Part shown: positions 29,378 to 38,215 of the stretch, piece by piece
Layout: each line of letters starts with the position of its first letter
How positions within the stretch are numbered: the first letter of the stretch is position 1
The notes under the pieces: generated by a model
Told to the model about the DNA's origin: nothing
Databases searched by the model: none
Seen by the model: the letters and a program-made list of their open reading frames with translations, nothing else
Translations under genes and position numbers: made by a program
From: Cupriavidus laharis
Lineage (GTDB): Bacteria > Pseudomonadota > Gammaproteobacteria > Burkholderiales > Burkholderiaceae
Length of the DNA stretch: 64,000 nt
Reading direction: 5' to 3'
Assembly (NCBI RefSeq): GCF_914271435.1
Contig: NZ_CAJZAI010000020.1
Location: forward strand, 1 to 64,000

Positions 29378-30706
29378 ATGTCACGGATATCCGACACCGA
29401 CAAGCTGACCGCCACGCGTGCCACTGCCGTGGCGCATGTTGCGGCGCGGGATGACGGCGCCGGCACGGCCGCGCGTGCGGGACGGCGGCGCCTGCTTCGC
29501 TGGGCCGGACGGCACAGCAAGCCCGTGGGCGGCAACCAGGTGCGCCTGCTGAGCGGAGGGCGCGATTTCTTCCCGGCGCTGATCGAGGCTATCGACGCGG
29601 CGGCCTTCCAGGTCATCGTGGAAACCTATATCTACGCCGATGACGAAGTCGGGCGCGCCGTGAGCGATGCGCTGATCCGCGCGGCGGCGCGTGGCGTATC
29701 GGTACGGCTCACGGTGGACGGCTTCGGTGCCGGCGATATGTCAGCCGAACTCACGCAGCGCTTGCGCGATGGCGGCGTGCAGCTGCGTGTCTACCGCGTC
29801 CTGCACGGCTTCCGGCTGGCGCGCCGGCATCTGCGCCGCCTGCACCGCAAGCTGGCGGTGATCGACCGGCGCGTGGCGTTCGTGGGCGGCATCAACATCA
29901 TCGACGACTACAACCATGGGCCCTTCGAGCAGGAAGGGCTCGGGGCCCGCTACGACTTCGCCGTGGAAGTGCGGGGGCCGCTGGTGGACCGCATCGCGTT
30001 GACCGCCGAACGCCTCTGGTGGCGCCTGTCGCTACGCGGCGAACTGCGCGGCGTCGGCCTGGCCGGCGCCGCGGCGGGCTACCCGCTCGTCACCGACCTG
30101 CCGCCGCGGCACGAGGCCGAGGGCAGCGTGCTGGCGGCGCTGCTGCTGCGCGACAACCTGCGCAACCGCCGCACCATCGAACGGGAATACCTGCGCGCGC
30201 TGGGCGTGGCGCGTGACGACGTGATCCTGGCTAACGCGTATTTCCTGCCTGGGCACAAGGTGCGGCGCGCGCTGCTGGCCTGCCGCGCGCGCGGCGTACG
30301 GGTACGATTGCTGTTGCAGGGCCGCGTCGAATACCGGTTGCAGCATTTCGCCACGCACGCGCTGTATGCCAGCTTGCTGGACGCCGGCGTGGAGATCTAC
30401 GAGTACGCCGAAAGCTTCCTGCATGCCAAGGTGGGCGTGGTGGACCAGACCTGGGCCACGGTCGGGTCGAGCAATATGGACCCCTTCAGCCTTCTGCTCG
30501 CCCGCGAAGCCAACGTCTGCGTTTATGATCCGGCCTTCGCCGCGGAACTGCGCGCGGAACTGGAGTGCGCCATCGCGCAGCGCAGCGTGCGGGTCATGCC
30601 GGAAGCCCATGCGCGGCGCTCGACGCTGCGACGCGTGGCGAACTGGGCGGCGTATATGGTGTTGCGTCTTGGCGTCGTCATCGCCGGCGTGACGGGGCGC
30701 TACTGA
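29378..30706 (+). CDS. clsB: Cardiolipin synthase B-type phospholipase D protein
   Basis: A 442-residue phospholipase-D superfamily enzyme with two HKD motifs: HRKLAVIDRRVAFVGGINI in the first half and HAKVGVVDQTWATVGSSNMDPFSL in the second. ClsB makes cardiolipin or phosphatidylglycerol-type lipids at the membrane. The C-terminal AAYMVLRLGVVIAGVTG is a hydrophobic tail. The first 50 residues are basic and poorly conserved. It is divergent from mobB, with 90 bases between them. Confidence 0.9.
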   Translation: MSRISDTDKLTATRATAVAHVAARDDGAGTAARAGRRRLLRWAGRHSKPVGGNQVRLLSGGRDFFPALIEAIDAAAFQVIVETYIYADDEVGRAVSDALIRAAARGVSVRLTVDGFGAGDMSAELTQRLRDGGVQLRVYRVLHGFRLARRHLRRLHRKLAVIDRRVAFVGGINIIDDYNHGPFEQEGLGARYDFAVEVRGPLVDRIALTAERLWWRLSLRGELRGVGLAGAAAGYPLVTDLPPRHEAEGSVLAALLLRDNLRNRRTIEREYLRALGVARDDVILANAYFLPGHKVRRALLACRARGVRVRLLLQGRVEYRLQHFATHALYASLLDAGVEIYEYAESFLHAKVGVVDQTWATVGSSNMDPFSLLLAREANVCVYDPAFAAELRAELECAIAQRSVRVMPEAHARRSTLRRVANWAAYMVLRLGVVIAGVTGRY

Positions 30707-30820
30707 GGCAACGCGCGGATATTGCCACGCAGCATGGCGCTGGCGGCGTGGCTTGTGGCAGCAGGCGGCGTGTTGATGTTGCAACGCAGCCTGTTTAGAA
30801 ACGTGGGTCTAATTAAAAGC

Positions 30821-30863
30821 TTGATGGCAACCGGTCGCGACAGAATAATCTGAACGACCGTTC
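30821..30863 (+). promoter_or_regulatory. Promoter and candidate TetR operator before the TetR gene
   Basis: TTGATG (30821-30826), 17-base spacer, AATAAT (30844-30849). The predicted start near 30857 lies inside the imperfect palindrome GAACG-AC-CGTTC (30852-30863). That geometry would allow autorepression by the TetR protein. The word GACCGTT recurs at 31645-31651 ahead of the acyl-CoA dehydrogenase gene. Confidence 0.6.
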
Positions 30864-30988
30864 TTTTTTGGCTTAGACTGCGTGCATTCGCGGCGAAAAC
30901 CGGCATTTGTGCGGCCGCCGCAGGCAATAAGCAACGTCAGGGTCATACGTGGCGCCCAGTGAAGGCGCCACAAGAACGGAGAAATAAC

Positions 30989-31630
30989 ATGCGACACCAG
31001 TCAGCCCGCCTCGAATCCGCCACCGCTTCCCCCGCGCCGATGCGCAAGGGGGAGATGACACGTGTGGCGATTCTGGATGCCGCACTGGAACTGTCGTCCC
31101 GCGACGGGCTCGAGGGTCTGACCATCGGCCTGTTGGCGGAACGCATGCAGATGAGCAAGAGCGGCGTGTTCGCGCATTTCGGTTCGCGCGAAGACCTGCA
31201 GGTGGAAGTTGTGCGGGAGTATCACCGGCGGTTCGAGCAGGAGGTGTTCTACCCCTCGCTGCACGAGCCGCGCGGGCTGCCCCGGCTGTGGTCGATGGTG
31301 CGCCGGTGGATGGAGAAACGCATCCAGGAAGTGACGACGGGATGCATCTACATCAGCGGTGCGGTCGAGTACGACGACCGCGCGGAAAGCCTGGTGCGTG
31401 ACGAGCTGGTCAAGAGCGTCACCATCTGGCGTGCCGCGCTGACGCGTGCCATCACGCAGGCCAAGGAAGAGGGGCACCTGCGCGCGGATTGCGATCCGCG
31501 CCTGATGCTGTTCGAGATGTACAGCCTTGAACTAGGCTTGCATCATGACGCCCGTTTCCTGCGCCTGCCGGACAGCGCCGAACTTGCCATGGTCGCGCTC
31601 AACAAACTGATTCAGTCTTACCGTACCTGA
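30989..31630 (+). CDS. TetR/AcrR family transcriptional regulator
   Basis: A 213-residue repressor with an N-terminal HTH (VAILDAALELSSRDGLEGLTIGLLAERMQMSKSGVFAHFGSREDLQ, about residues 26-70) and a C-terminal ligand domain of the TetR_C type that often senses acyl-CoA or hydrophobic compounds. It stands directly before the beta-oxidation genes in the same direction, with 87 bases between. It likely represses itself and that operon and is relieved by a fatty acyl-CoA; this is inference from position and the operator-like site. The ATG follows GGAG. Confidence 0.9.
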   Translation: MRHQSARLESATASPAPMRKGEMTRVAILDAALELSSRDGLEGLTIGLLAERMQMSKSGVFAHFGSREDLQVEVVREYHRRFEQEVFYPSLHEPRGLPRLWSMVRRWMEKRIQEVTTGCIYISGAVEYDDRAESLVRDELVKSVTIWRAALTRAITQAKEEGHLRADCDPRLMLFEMYSLELGLHHDARFLRLPDSAELAMVALNKLIQSYRT

Positions 31631-31717
31631 AGCTGCCGCGTACGGACCGTTGCGCCCGCCATCTGCGGGCGGCGCACGGGCGGCGTGGCGGCATCATGAA
31701 ACTCCAAGGAGCTTTTG

Positions 31718-33505
31718 ATGGGCCAGTACACCGCACCGTTGCGCGACATGCAGTTCGTCCTCCACGAACTGCTCGGCGCTGAAGCCGAACTCAAGGCGAT
31801 GCCGCCGCACGCGGACATCGACGCGGACACCATCAACCAGGTCATCGAAGAAGCGGGCAAGTTCTGCTCGGACGTGGTGTTTCCGCTCAACCAGGTGGGC
31901 GACCGCGAGGGCTGCACCTACGTCGGCGACGGCGTGGTCAAGGCGCCCACGGGCTTCAAGGAAGCCTACCAGCAGTACATCGAGGCCGGCTGGCCCGCGC
32001 TGGCGTGCGACCCGGCCTTCGGCGGCCAGGGCCTGCCGATCGTGGTCAACAACGTGCTGTACGAGATGCTGAACTCGGCCAGCCAGGCGTGGACCATGTA
32101 CCCGGGCCTGTCGCACGGCGCCTACGAGGCGCTGCATGCGCACGGCACGCCGGAACTGCAGCAGGCCTACCTGCCCAAGCTGGTGTCGGGCGTGTGGACC
32201 GGCACCATGTGCCTGACCGAGCCGCATTGCGGCACCGACCTCGGCATTCTGCGCACCAAGGCTGAACCGCAGGCCGATGGCTCTTACCTGATCACCGGCA
32301 CCAAGATCTTCATCTCGGCCGGCGAGCACGACATGGCCGAGAACATCATCCACCTGGTGCTGGCGCGCCTGCCGGATGCGCCGCAGGGCACCAAGGGCAT
32401 CTCGCTGTTCGTCGTGCCGAAGTTCATCCCCGATGCCAGCGGCAACCCTGGCGAACGCAACGGCATCCAGTGCGGCTCGATCGAGCACAAGATGGGCATC
32501 CACGGCAATGCCACCTGTGTGATGAACCTTGATGGTGCGCGCGGCTGGCTCGTGGGCGAGGCCAACAAGGGCCTGAACGCGATGTTCGTGATGATGAATG
32601 CCGCGCGCCTCGGCGTCGGCGCGCAGGGCCTGGGCCTGACCGAGGTCGCGTACCAGAACTCGCTGGCCTACGCCAAGGACCGCCTGCAGATGCGCGCGCT
32701 GACCGGCCCGAAGGCACCGGACAAGCCCGCCGACCCGATCATCGTGCATCCGGACGTGCGCCGCATGCTGCTGACGCAGAAGGCCTACGCCGAGGGCGGC
32801 CGCGCATTCAGCTACTGGACCGCGCTGCAGATCGACCGCGAGCTGTCGCACCCGGACGAGGCCGTGCGCAAGCAGGCCGGCGACCTGGTCGCGCTGCTCA
32901 CGCCGGTGATCAAGGCCTTCCTGACCGACAACGCCTTCACCAGCACCAACGAAGGCATGCAGGTGTTCGGCGGCCATGGCTACATCTCCGAATGGGGCAT
33001 GGAGCAGTACGTGCGCGACGCCCGCATCAACATGATCTACGAAGGCACCAACACCATCCAGGCGCTGGACCTGCTGGGCCGCAAGATTCTTGGCGACATG
33101 GGCGCGAAGATGAAGGCCTTCGGCAAGATCGTGCAGGAATTCGTCGAGGAAGAGGGCACCAGCGAAGCCATGCAGGAGTTCGTCAACCCGCTGGCCGACC
33201 TGGGCGACAAGGTGCAGAAGCTGACCATGGAAATCGGCATGAAGGCCATGGGCAATGCCGATGAAGTCGGCGCCGCCGCAGTGCCGTACCTGCGCGTGGT
33301 GGGCCACCTGGTGTTCGCATACTTCTGGGCACGTATGGCCAAGATCGCGCTGGAGAAGGAAGGCAGCGGCGACAAGTTCTACACCGCCAAGCTGGCCACG
33401 GCGCGCTTCTATTTCGCCAAGCTGCTGCCGGAAACGGCCGGCGAGATCCGCAAGGCGCGCGCCGGCTCGGCCACGCTGATGGCGCTGGACGCTGATTTGT
33501 TCTAA
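31718..33505 (+). CDS. Acyl-CoA dehydrogenase with C-terminal extension domain
   Basis: A 595-residue flavin enzyme of the long acyl-CoA dehydrogenase group (DmdC/FadE-like). Signatures include MCLTEPHCGTDLGILRTKA, HKMGIHGNATCVMNLDGA, and near the active site INMIYEGTNTIQALDLLGRK, with the catalytic Glu in YEGTN. It would introduce the first double bond in fatty acyl-CoA. The extra C-terminal domain from about 470 is usual in this subgroup. AAGGAG stands six bases before the ATG. First enzyme gene of the operon. Confidence 0.93.
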   Translation: MGQYTAPLRDMQFVLHELLGAEAELKAMPPHADIDADTINQVIEEAGKFCSDVVFPLNQVGDREGCTYVGDGVVKAPTGFKEAYQQYIEAGWPALACDPAFGGQGLPIVVNNVLYEMLNSASQAWTMYPGLSHGAYEALHAHGTPELQQAYLPKLVSGVWTGTMCLTEPHCGTDLGILRTKAEPQADGSYLITGTKIFISAGEHDMAENIIHLVLARLPDAPQGTKGISLFVVPKFIPDASGNPGERNGIQCGSIEHKMGIHGNATCVMNLDGARGWLVGEANKGLNAMFVMMNAARLGVGAQGLGLTEVAYQNSLAYAKDRLQMRALTGPKAPDKPADPIIVHPDVRRMLLTQKAYAEGGRAFSYWTALQIDRELSHPDEAVRKQAGDLVALLTPVIKAFLTDNAFTSTNEGMQVFGGHGYISEWGMEQYVRDARINMIYEGTNTIQALDLLGRKILGDMGAKMKAFGKIVQEFVEEEGTSEAMQEFVNPLADLGDKVQKLTMEIGMKAMGNADEVGAAAVPYLRVVGHLVFAYFWARMAKIALEKEGSGDKFYTAKLATARFYFAKLLPETAGEIRKARAGSATLMALDADLF

Positions 33506-33513
33506 GCCAGACT

Positions 33514-33603
33514 GTCGTTCCCGCGAAGGCGGGAACCCAGCGTCTTTCAGGGCGCTGGCAGAACACCAAAGTCACTGGGTCCCCGCGTGCGCGGGGACGA
33601 CGA
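33514..33603. repeat. Bipartite intergenic repeat, copy 2
   Basis: Same layout as 5647-5729: GTCGTTCCCGCG...GCGGGAACCCAG, CGTCTTT, a variable middle, AAAGTCACTGGG, then CCCCGCG...CGCGGGGACGACGA. It fills the gap between the acyl-CoA dehydrogenase and the bifunctional enzyme and ends just before the ribosome site of the latter. Confidence 0.8.
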
Positions 33604-33634
33604 TTTACAACGCTCACTTTGCTCAGGAGCGCTC

Positions 33635-36058
33635 ATGTCCAATTTCATCGTCAAGAAAGTCGCCGTGCTCGGCGCCGGCGTCATGGGGGCGCAGATCGCC
33701 GCCCATCTCGTCAACGCGCGCGTGCCGGTGGTTCTGTTCGACCTGCCGGCCAAGGAAGGCCCCAAGAGCGGTATCGCGCTGCGCGCCATCGAGAACCTGA
33801 AGAAGCTGTCACCCGCGCCGCTGGGCATCAAGGACGAGGCTGGCCTGATCCAGGCCGCCAACTACGAAGACGATATCGCCCTGCTCAAGGAATGCGACGT
33901 GGTGATCGAAGCGATCGCCGAGCGCATGGACTGGAAGCACGACCTGTACAAGAAGGTCGCGCCGCACCTGGGCGCGAACACCATCTTCGCGACCAATACC
34001 TCGGGTTTGTCGATCACGGCGCTGTCCGAAGGCTTCGATGCGGACCTGAAGGCACGCTTCTGCGGCGTGCACTTCTTCAACCCGCCGCGCTACATGCACC
34101 TGGTCGAGCTGATCCCGACAGCAACCACGCAGCCGAATATCCTCGACAAGCTCGAAGCGTTCCTGACCTCTACGCTTGGCAAGGGCGTGGTGCGTGCGAA
34201 GGACACGCCGAATTTCATCGCCAACCGCGTCGGCATCTTCTCGATTCTGGCGGTGTTCGCCGAGGCCGAGAAGTTCGGCATCCCGTTCGACGTGGTCGAC
34301 GACCTGACCGGTTCCAAGCTGGGCCGCGCGAAGTCGGCCACGTTCCGCACTGCCGACGTGGTGGGCCTGGACACCATGGCGCACGTGATCAAGACCATGC
34401 AGGACAACCTGCATGAGGACCCGTTCGCGCCGGTGTACAAGACTCCGGCCGTGCTGAAGGGCCTGGTCGACGCGGGCGCGCTGGGCCAGAAGACCGGTGC
34501 CGGCTTCTACAAGAAGGAAGGCAAGGCCATCAAGGTGCTGGATGCCAAGACCGGCCAGTACGTCGAGTCGGGCAAGAAGGCCGACGAGATCGTCGCGCGC
34601 ATGCTGAAGAAGGCGCCGGCGGAACGCATCAAGCTGCTGCGCGAGTCGACGAATCCGCAGGCGCAGTTCCTGTGGGCGATCTTCCGCGACGTGTTCCACT
34701 ACATCGCCGTTTACCTCGAGCAGATTGCCGGCTCGGCGGCGGACGTCGACCTGGCGATCCGCTGGGGCTTCGGCTGGAACTCGGGTCCGTTCGAAGACTG
34801 GCAGGCTGCGGGCTGGAAGCAGGTTGCGGAGTGGGTGAAGGAAGACATCGAAGCCGGCAAGGCGCTGTCCAAGGCGGCGTTGCCAGCATGGGTGTTCGAG
34901 GGTCCGGTCGCCGAAAACCAGGGCGTGCATGCCGCGCAAGGTTCGTGGGCGCCTGCCACGCAGCAGTTCGTCGCGCGCAGCACGCTGCCGGTGTACCAGC
35001 GCCAGGTTTTCCGTGCGGCGATTCAAGGCACGGCCACGCTGGATCCGCGCAAGGCCGGCCGCACCGTCGAAGAGAACGACGCCGTGCGCACCTGGGTGGC
35101 CGAGGGCCAGGACGACGTGCTGGTGGTCTCGTTCAAGAGCAAGATGAACACCATCGGGCCGGACGTGATCGACGGCCTGACGCGCGCGATCGACCTCGCT
35201 GAAGCCGAGTACAAGGGCCTGGTCGTGTGGCAGCCGACGTCGCTGCAGCTCGGCGCGCCGGGCGGTCCGTTCTCGGCGGGCGCTAACCTGGAAGCCGCGA
35301 TGCCGGCCTTCATGATGGGCGGTGCCAAGGGCATCGAACCGTTCGTCAAGAAGTTCCAGGACGGCATGATGCGCGTGAAGTACTCGGCAGTGCCGGTTGT
35401 GTCGGCCGCATCGGGCATTGCGCTGGGTGGTGGCTGCGAACTGATGCTGCATTCGGCGGCACGCATCGCGGCGCTGGAAACCTATGTCGGCCTGGTGGAA
35501 GTGGGCGTGGGCCTGGTTCCCGCCGGCGGCGGCCTGAAGGAAGCTGCGCTGGCAGCGGCGCGTGCCGCGCAGGCGGCCGGCAGCACCAACTATCTGCAAT
35601 TCCTGACCAGCCGCTTCCAGAGCGCGGCCATGGCCAAGGTGTCGGCTTCCGCGCTGGAAGCGCGCCAGATGGGCTACCTGCAGACCTCGGACAAGATCGT
35701 CTTCAACGTGCACGAACTGCTCCACGTGGCGCTGAACGAAGTGCGCGCACTGGCAGACGCCGGCTACCGCGCGCCGTTGCCCGCACTGGTGCCGGTGGCC
35801 GGCCGCTCGGGCATCGCGACCATCAAGGCATCGCTGGTCAATATGCGCGACGGCGGCTTCATCTCCGCGCACGACTTCCTGATTGCCTCGCGCATTGCCG
35901 AAGTGGTCTGCGGCGGCGACGTCGAAGCCGGCTCGCTGGTGAGCGAGGAATGGCTGCTCGCGCTGGAGCGCAAGGCCTTCGTCGACCTGCTCGGCACAAG
36001 CAAAACGCAGGAACGCATCATGGGCATGCTGCAGACCGGCAAGCCCGTCCGCAATTAA
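33635..36058 (+). CDS. Bifunctional 3-hydroxyacyl-CoA dehydrogenase/enoyl-CoA hydratase, FadN-type order
   Basis: An 807-residue protein. The N-terminal NAD-binding domain has KKVAVLGAGVMGAQIAAHL (dinucleotide Gly motif at residues 13-18) and CGVHFFNPPRYMHLVELIP. The dehydrogenase C-terminal domains follow. From about 500 there is an enoyl-CoA hydratase/isomerase domain with SGIALGGGCELMLHSAARIA and YVGLVEVGVGLVPAGGG. The domain order is the reverse of E. coli FadB and matches Bacillus FadN. It performs steps two and three of beta-oxidation. The start follows AGGAG. Confidence 0.93.
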   Translation: MSNFIVKKVAVLGAGVMGAQIAAHLVNARVPVVLFDLPAKEGPKSGIALRAIENLKKLSPAPLGIKDEAGLIQAANYEDDIALLKECDVVIEAIAERMDWKHDLYKKVAPHLGANTIFATNTSGLSITALSEGFDADLKARFCGVHFFNPPRYMHLVELIPTATTQPNILDKLEAFLTSTLGKGVVRAKDTPNFIANRVGIFSILAVFAEAEKFGIPFDVVDDLTGSKLGRAKSATFRTADVVGLDTMAHVIKTMQDNLHEDPFAPVYKTPAVLKGLVDAGALGQKTGAGFYKKEGKAIKVLDAKTGQYVESGKKADEIVARMLKKAPAERIKLLRESTNPQAQFLWAIFRDVFHYIAVYLEQIAGSAADVDLAIRWGFGWNSGPFEDWQAAGWKQVAEWVKEDIEAGKALSKAALPAWVFEGPVAENQGVHAAQGSWAPATQQFVARSTLPVYQRQVFRAAIQGTATLDPRKAGRTVEENDAVRTWVAEGQDDVLVVSFKSKMNTIGPDVIDGLTRAIDLAEAEYKGLVVWQPTSLQLGAPGGPFSAGANLEAAMPAFMMGGAKGIEPFVKKFQDGMMRVKYSAVPVVSAASGIALGGGCELMLHSAARIAALETYVGLVEVGVGLVPAGGGLKEAALAAARAAQAAGSTNYLQFLTSRFQSAAMAKVSASALEARQMGYLQTSDKIVFNVHELLHVALNEVRALADAGYRAPLPALVPVAGRSGIATIKASLVNMRDGGFISAHDFLIASRIAEVVCGGDVEAGSLVSEEWLLALERKAFVDLLGTSKTQERIMGMLQTGKPVRN

Positions 36059-36078
36059 GGCAGCGAGGAACCGACATC

Positions 36079-37275
36079 ATGAAACAACTGCAAGACGCCT
36101 ATATCGTTGCCGCGACCCGCACGCCGATCGGCAAGGCGCCGAAGGGCGCGTTCCGGAACACGCGTCCGGACGACCTGCTGGCGACGATCCTGAAGGCCGC
36201 CGTGGCGCAGGTGCCGAACCTTGATCCGAAGCTGATCGAAGACGCCATCGTCGGCTGCGCGATTCCCGAAGCACAGCAGGGCCTGAACGTGGCGCGTATC
36301 GGCGCGCTGCTGTCGGGCCTGCCGAACACGGTGGGCGGCATCACCGTCAACCGTTTCTGCGCCTCGGGCCTGAGCGCGGTGGCCATGGCCGCCGACCGCA
36401 TCCGCGTGGGCGAGTCCGACGTGATGATCGCCGCCGGCGTGGAATCGATGAGCATGGTGCCGATGATGGGCAACTCGCCGTCGATGTCGCCTGACATCTT
36501 CACGCGCGACGAGAACGTCGGCATTGCCTACGGCATGGGCCTGACCGCCGAGAAGGTCGCGCAGCAATGGAAGGTCGGCCGCGAGGACCAGGACGCGTTC
36601 TCGCTGGCCTCGCACCAGAAGGCCATCGCCGCGCAGCAGGCCGGCGAGTTCAGGGACGAGATCACGCCGATCGAGATCGTCGAGAAGTTCCCGAACCTGG
36701 CCAGCGGCGAGGTGAGCATCAAGACGCGCACGATCTCGCTGGACGAAGGCCCGCGCCCGGAGACCTCGCTGGAAGGCCTTGGCAAGCTGCGCCCGGTGTT
36801 TGCCAGCAAGGGCAGCGTGACCGCCGGCAACAGCTCGCAGACGTCCGATGGCGCCGGCGCGCTGATCCTCGTATCCGAGAAGATCCTGAAGCAGTTCAAC
36901 CTGGTGCCGCTGGCGCGCTTCGTGTCGTTCGCGGTGCGTGGTGTGCCACCGGAGATCATGGGTATCGGCCCGAAGGAAGCGATTCCCGCGGCGCTGAAGG
37001 CGGCTGGCCTGACGCAGGACCAGATCGACTGGATCGAGCTGAACGAGGCGTTTGCCGCGCAATCGCTGGCGGTCATGCGCGATCTGGAGCTTGACCCGGC
37101 CAGGGTCAACCGCATGGGCGGCGCCATTGCGCTGGGCCATCCGCTCGGCGCGACCGGTGCGATCCGCTCGGCCACCGTGGTGCACGCGCTGCGTCGCCAC
37201 AACCTGAAGTACGGCATGGTGACCATGTGCGTGGGTACGGGCATGGGCGCGGCCGGCATCTTCGAGCGCGTCTGA
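36079..37275 (+). CDS. fadA: Acetyl-CoA C-acyltransferase (3-ketoacyl-CoA thiolase)
   Basis: A 398-residue thiolase. The nucleophilic Cys94 lies in NRFCASGLSAV, His354 in GGAIALGHPLGATGA, and the second Cys384 in MCVGTGMGAAG. It cleaves 3-ketoacyl-CoA to acetyl-CoA in the last step of beta-oxidation. It follows the FadN-type gene by 20 bases and is surely cotranscribed. The symbol fadA is by function; the closest partner type (FadA or FadI) is not resolved. Confidence 0.95.
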   Translation: MKQLQDAYIVAATRTPIGKAPKGAFRNTRPDDLLATILKAAVAQVPNLDPKLIEDAIVGCAIPEAQQGLNVARIGALLSGLPNTVGGITVNRFCASGLSAVAMAADRIRVGESDVMIAAGVESMSMVPMMGNSPSMSPDIFTRDENVGIAYGMGLTAEKVAQQWKVGREDQDAFSLASHQKAIAAQQAGEFRDEITPIEIVEKFPNLASGEVSIKTRTISLDEGPRPETSLEGLGKLRPVFASKGSVTAGNSSQTSDGAGALILVSEKILKQFNLVPLARFVSFAVRGVPPEIMGIGPKEAIPAALKAAGLTQDQIDWIELNEAFAAQSLAVMRDLELDPARVNRMGGAIALGHPLGATGAIRSATVVHALRRHNLKYGMVTMCVGTGMGAAGIFERV

Positions 37276-37290
37276 AGCAACCCGCCAGCT

Positions 37291-37311
37291 GGGGCGCTGC
37301 CCGGGCGCCCC
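37291..37311 (+). other. Intercistronic hairpin between thiolase and enoyl-CoA hydratase genes
   Basis: GGGGCGC (37291-37297), loop TGCCCGG, GCGCCCC (37305-37311). No T-run follows, so it is more likely an RNA-stability element than a terminator. Confidence 0.5.
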
Positions 37312-37351
37312 ATCCCGTCATCGCAGCCACGTATCGCCACGAGAGGTATCC

Positions 37352-38128
37352 ATGAGCATCCGCACCAGCATCGAGCAGGGCATCCTGACGATCGAGTTCA
37401 ATCGCGCAGAAAAGAAGAACGCCATCACGGCAGCGATGTACCAGGCCATGGCCGACGCCTTGCGCGCTGCCGAGGAAGATCGCGCGGTCCGCGTCATCCT
37501 GATCCGTGGCAAGGACGAGATCTTTACCGCGGGCAACGACCTGGAAGACTTCATGCAGCGCCCGCCCACTGGCGGCGAAGGCGCGGAGCAGGCGCCGGTG
37601 TTCCAGTTCCTGTACCAGATCAGCCATGCAAGCAAGCCGGTCGTCGCGGCTGTCAGCGGCGCGGCCGTCGGCGTGGGCACCACGCTGCTGCTGCACTGCG
37701 ATTTCGTCTATGCATCGGAAACGGTAAAGCTGTCGCTGCCGTTCGCGCAGCTCGGCCTGTGCCCCGAGGCCGCATCGTGCCTGCTGCTGCCGCGCCTGGT
37801 CGGCTACCAGCGTGCGGCTGAAAAACTGATGCTCGGCGAGCCGTTCGGCGCACAGGAAGCGCACGAGATCGGCCTGGTCACGCGCGTGCTGCCAGTGGCG
37901 GAACTGCATGAATTTGCGCTGCAACAGGCGCGCAAACTGGCCGCGCTGCCGGCCTCGTCGCTGCGCGAGACCAAGCGGCTGATGAAGGGCAATGACATGG
38001 CGGCCGTGGAGCAGAAGATGGCCGAGGAGGGTGCGGTGTTCCGGCGCATGCTGGTGGCGCCCGAGGCGAAGGAGGCGTTTGCGGCGTTCTTCGAGAAGCG
38101 GAGGCCGGATTTTACGAAGTTCAACTGA
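37352..38128 (+). CDS. Enoyl-CoA hydratase/isomerase family protein
   Basis: A 258-residue crotonase-fold protein, the usual length. It shows FNRAEKKNAITAAMYQAMADAL, the oxyanion-hole motif GNDLEDF and AVSGAAVGVGTTLLLHCDFVYAS. The acidic catalytic position expected around 135 reads LPFAQLGLCPEAASC, so the hydratase Glu pair is only partly present, and an isomerase or other crotonase activity is possible. It is the last gene of the beta-oxidation operon. Confidence 0.88.
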   Translation: MSIRTSIEQGILTIEFNRAEKKNAITAAMYQAMADALRAAEEDRAVRVILIRGKDEIFTAGNDLEDFMQRPPTGGEGAEQAPVFQFLYQISHASKPVVAAVSGAAVGVGTTLLLHCDFVYASETVKLSLPFAQLGLCPEAASCLLLPRLVGYQRAAEKLMLGEPFGAQEAHEIGLVTRVLPVAELHEFALQQARKLAALPASSLRETKRLMKGNDMAAVEQKMAEEGAVFRRMLVAPEAKEAFAAFFEKRRPDFTKFN

Positions 38129-38179
38129 GCGGGCGAGACGGCGAGCCATCCCGATAAGGCTTCTCTACCGGACGCCTGG

Positions 38180-38209
38180 CTCCCCTCTCCCGCGAGCGGG
38201 AGAGGGGAG
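38180..38209. repeat. Inverted repeat between convergent genes (CTCCCCTCTCCCGC family)
   Basis: A perfect 14-base stem CTCCCCTCTCCCGC (38180-38193) and GCGGGAGAGGGGAG (38196-38209) with a two-base loop GA. It lies between convergent genes, where it could end transcription or protect transcripts from either side. A near-identical element is at 42925-42954. Confidence 0.8.
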
Positions 38210-38215
38210 AAACCA

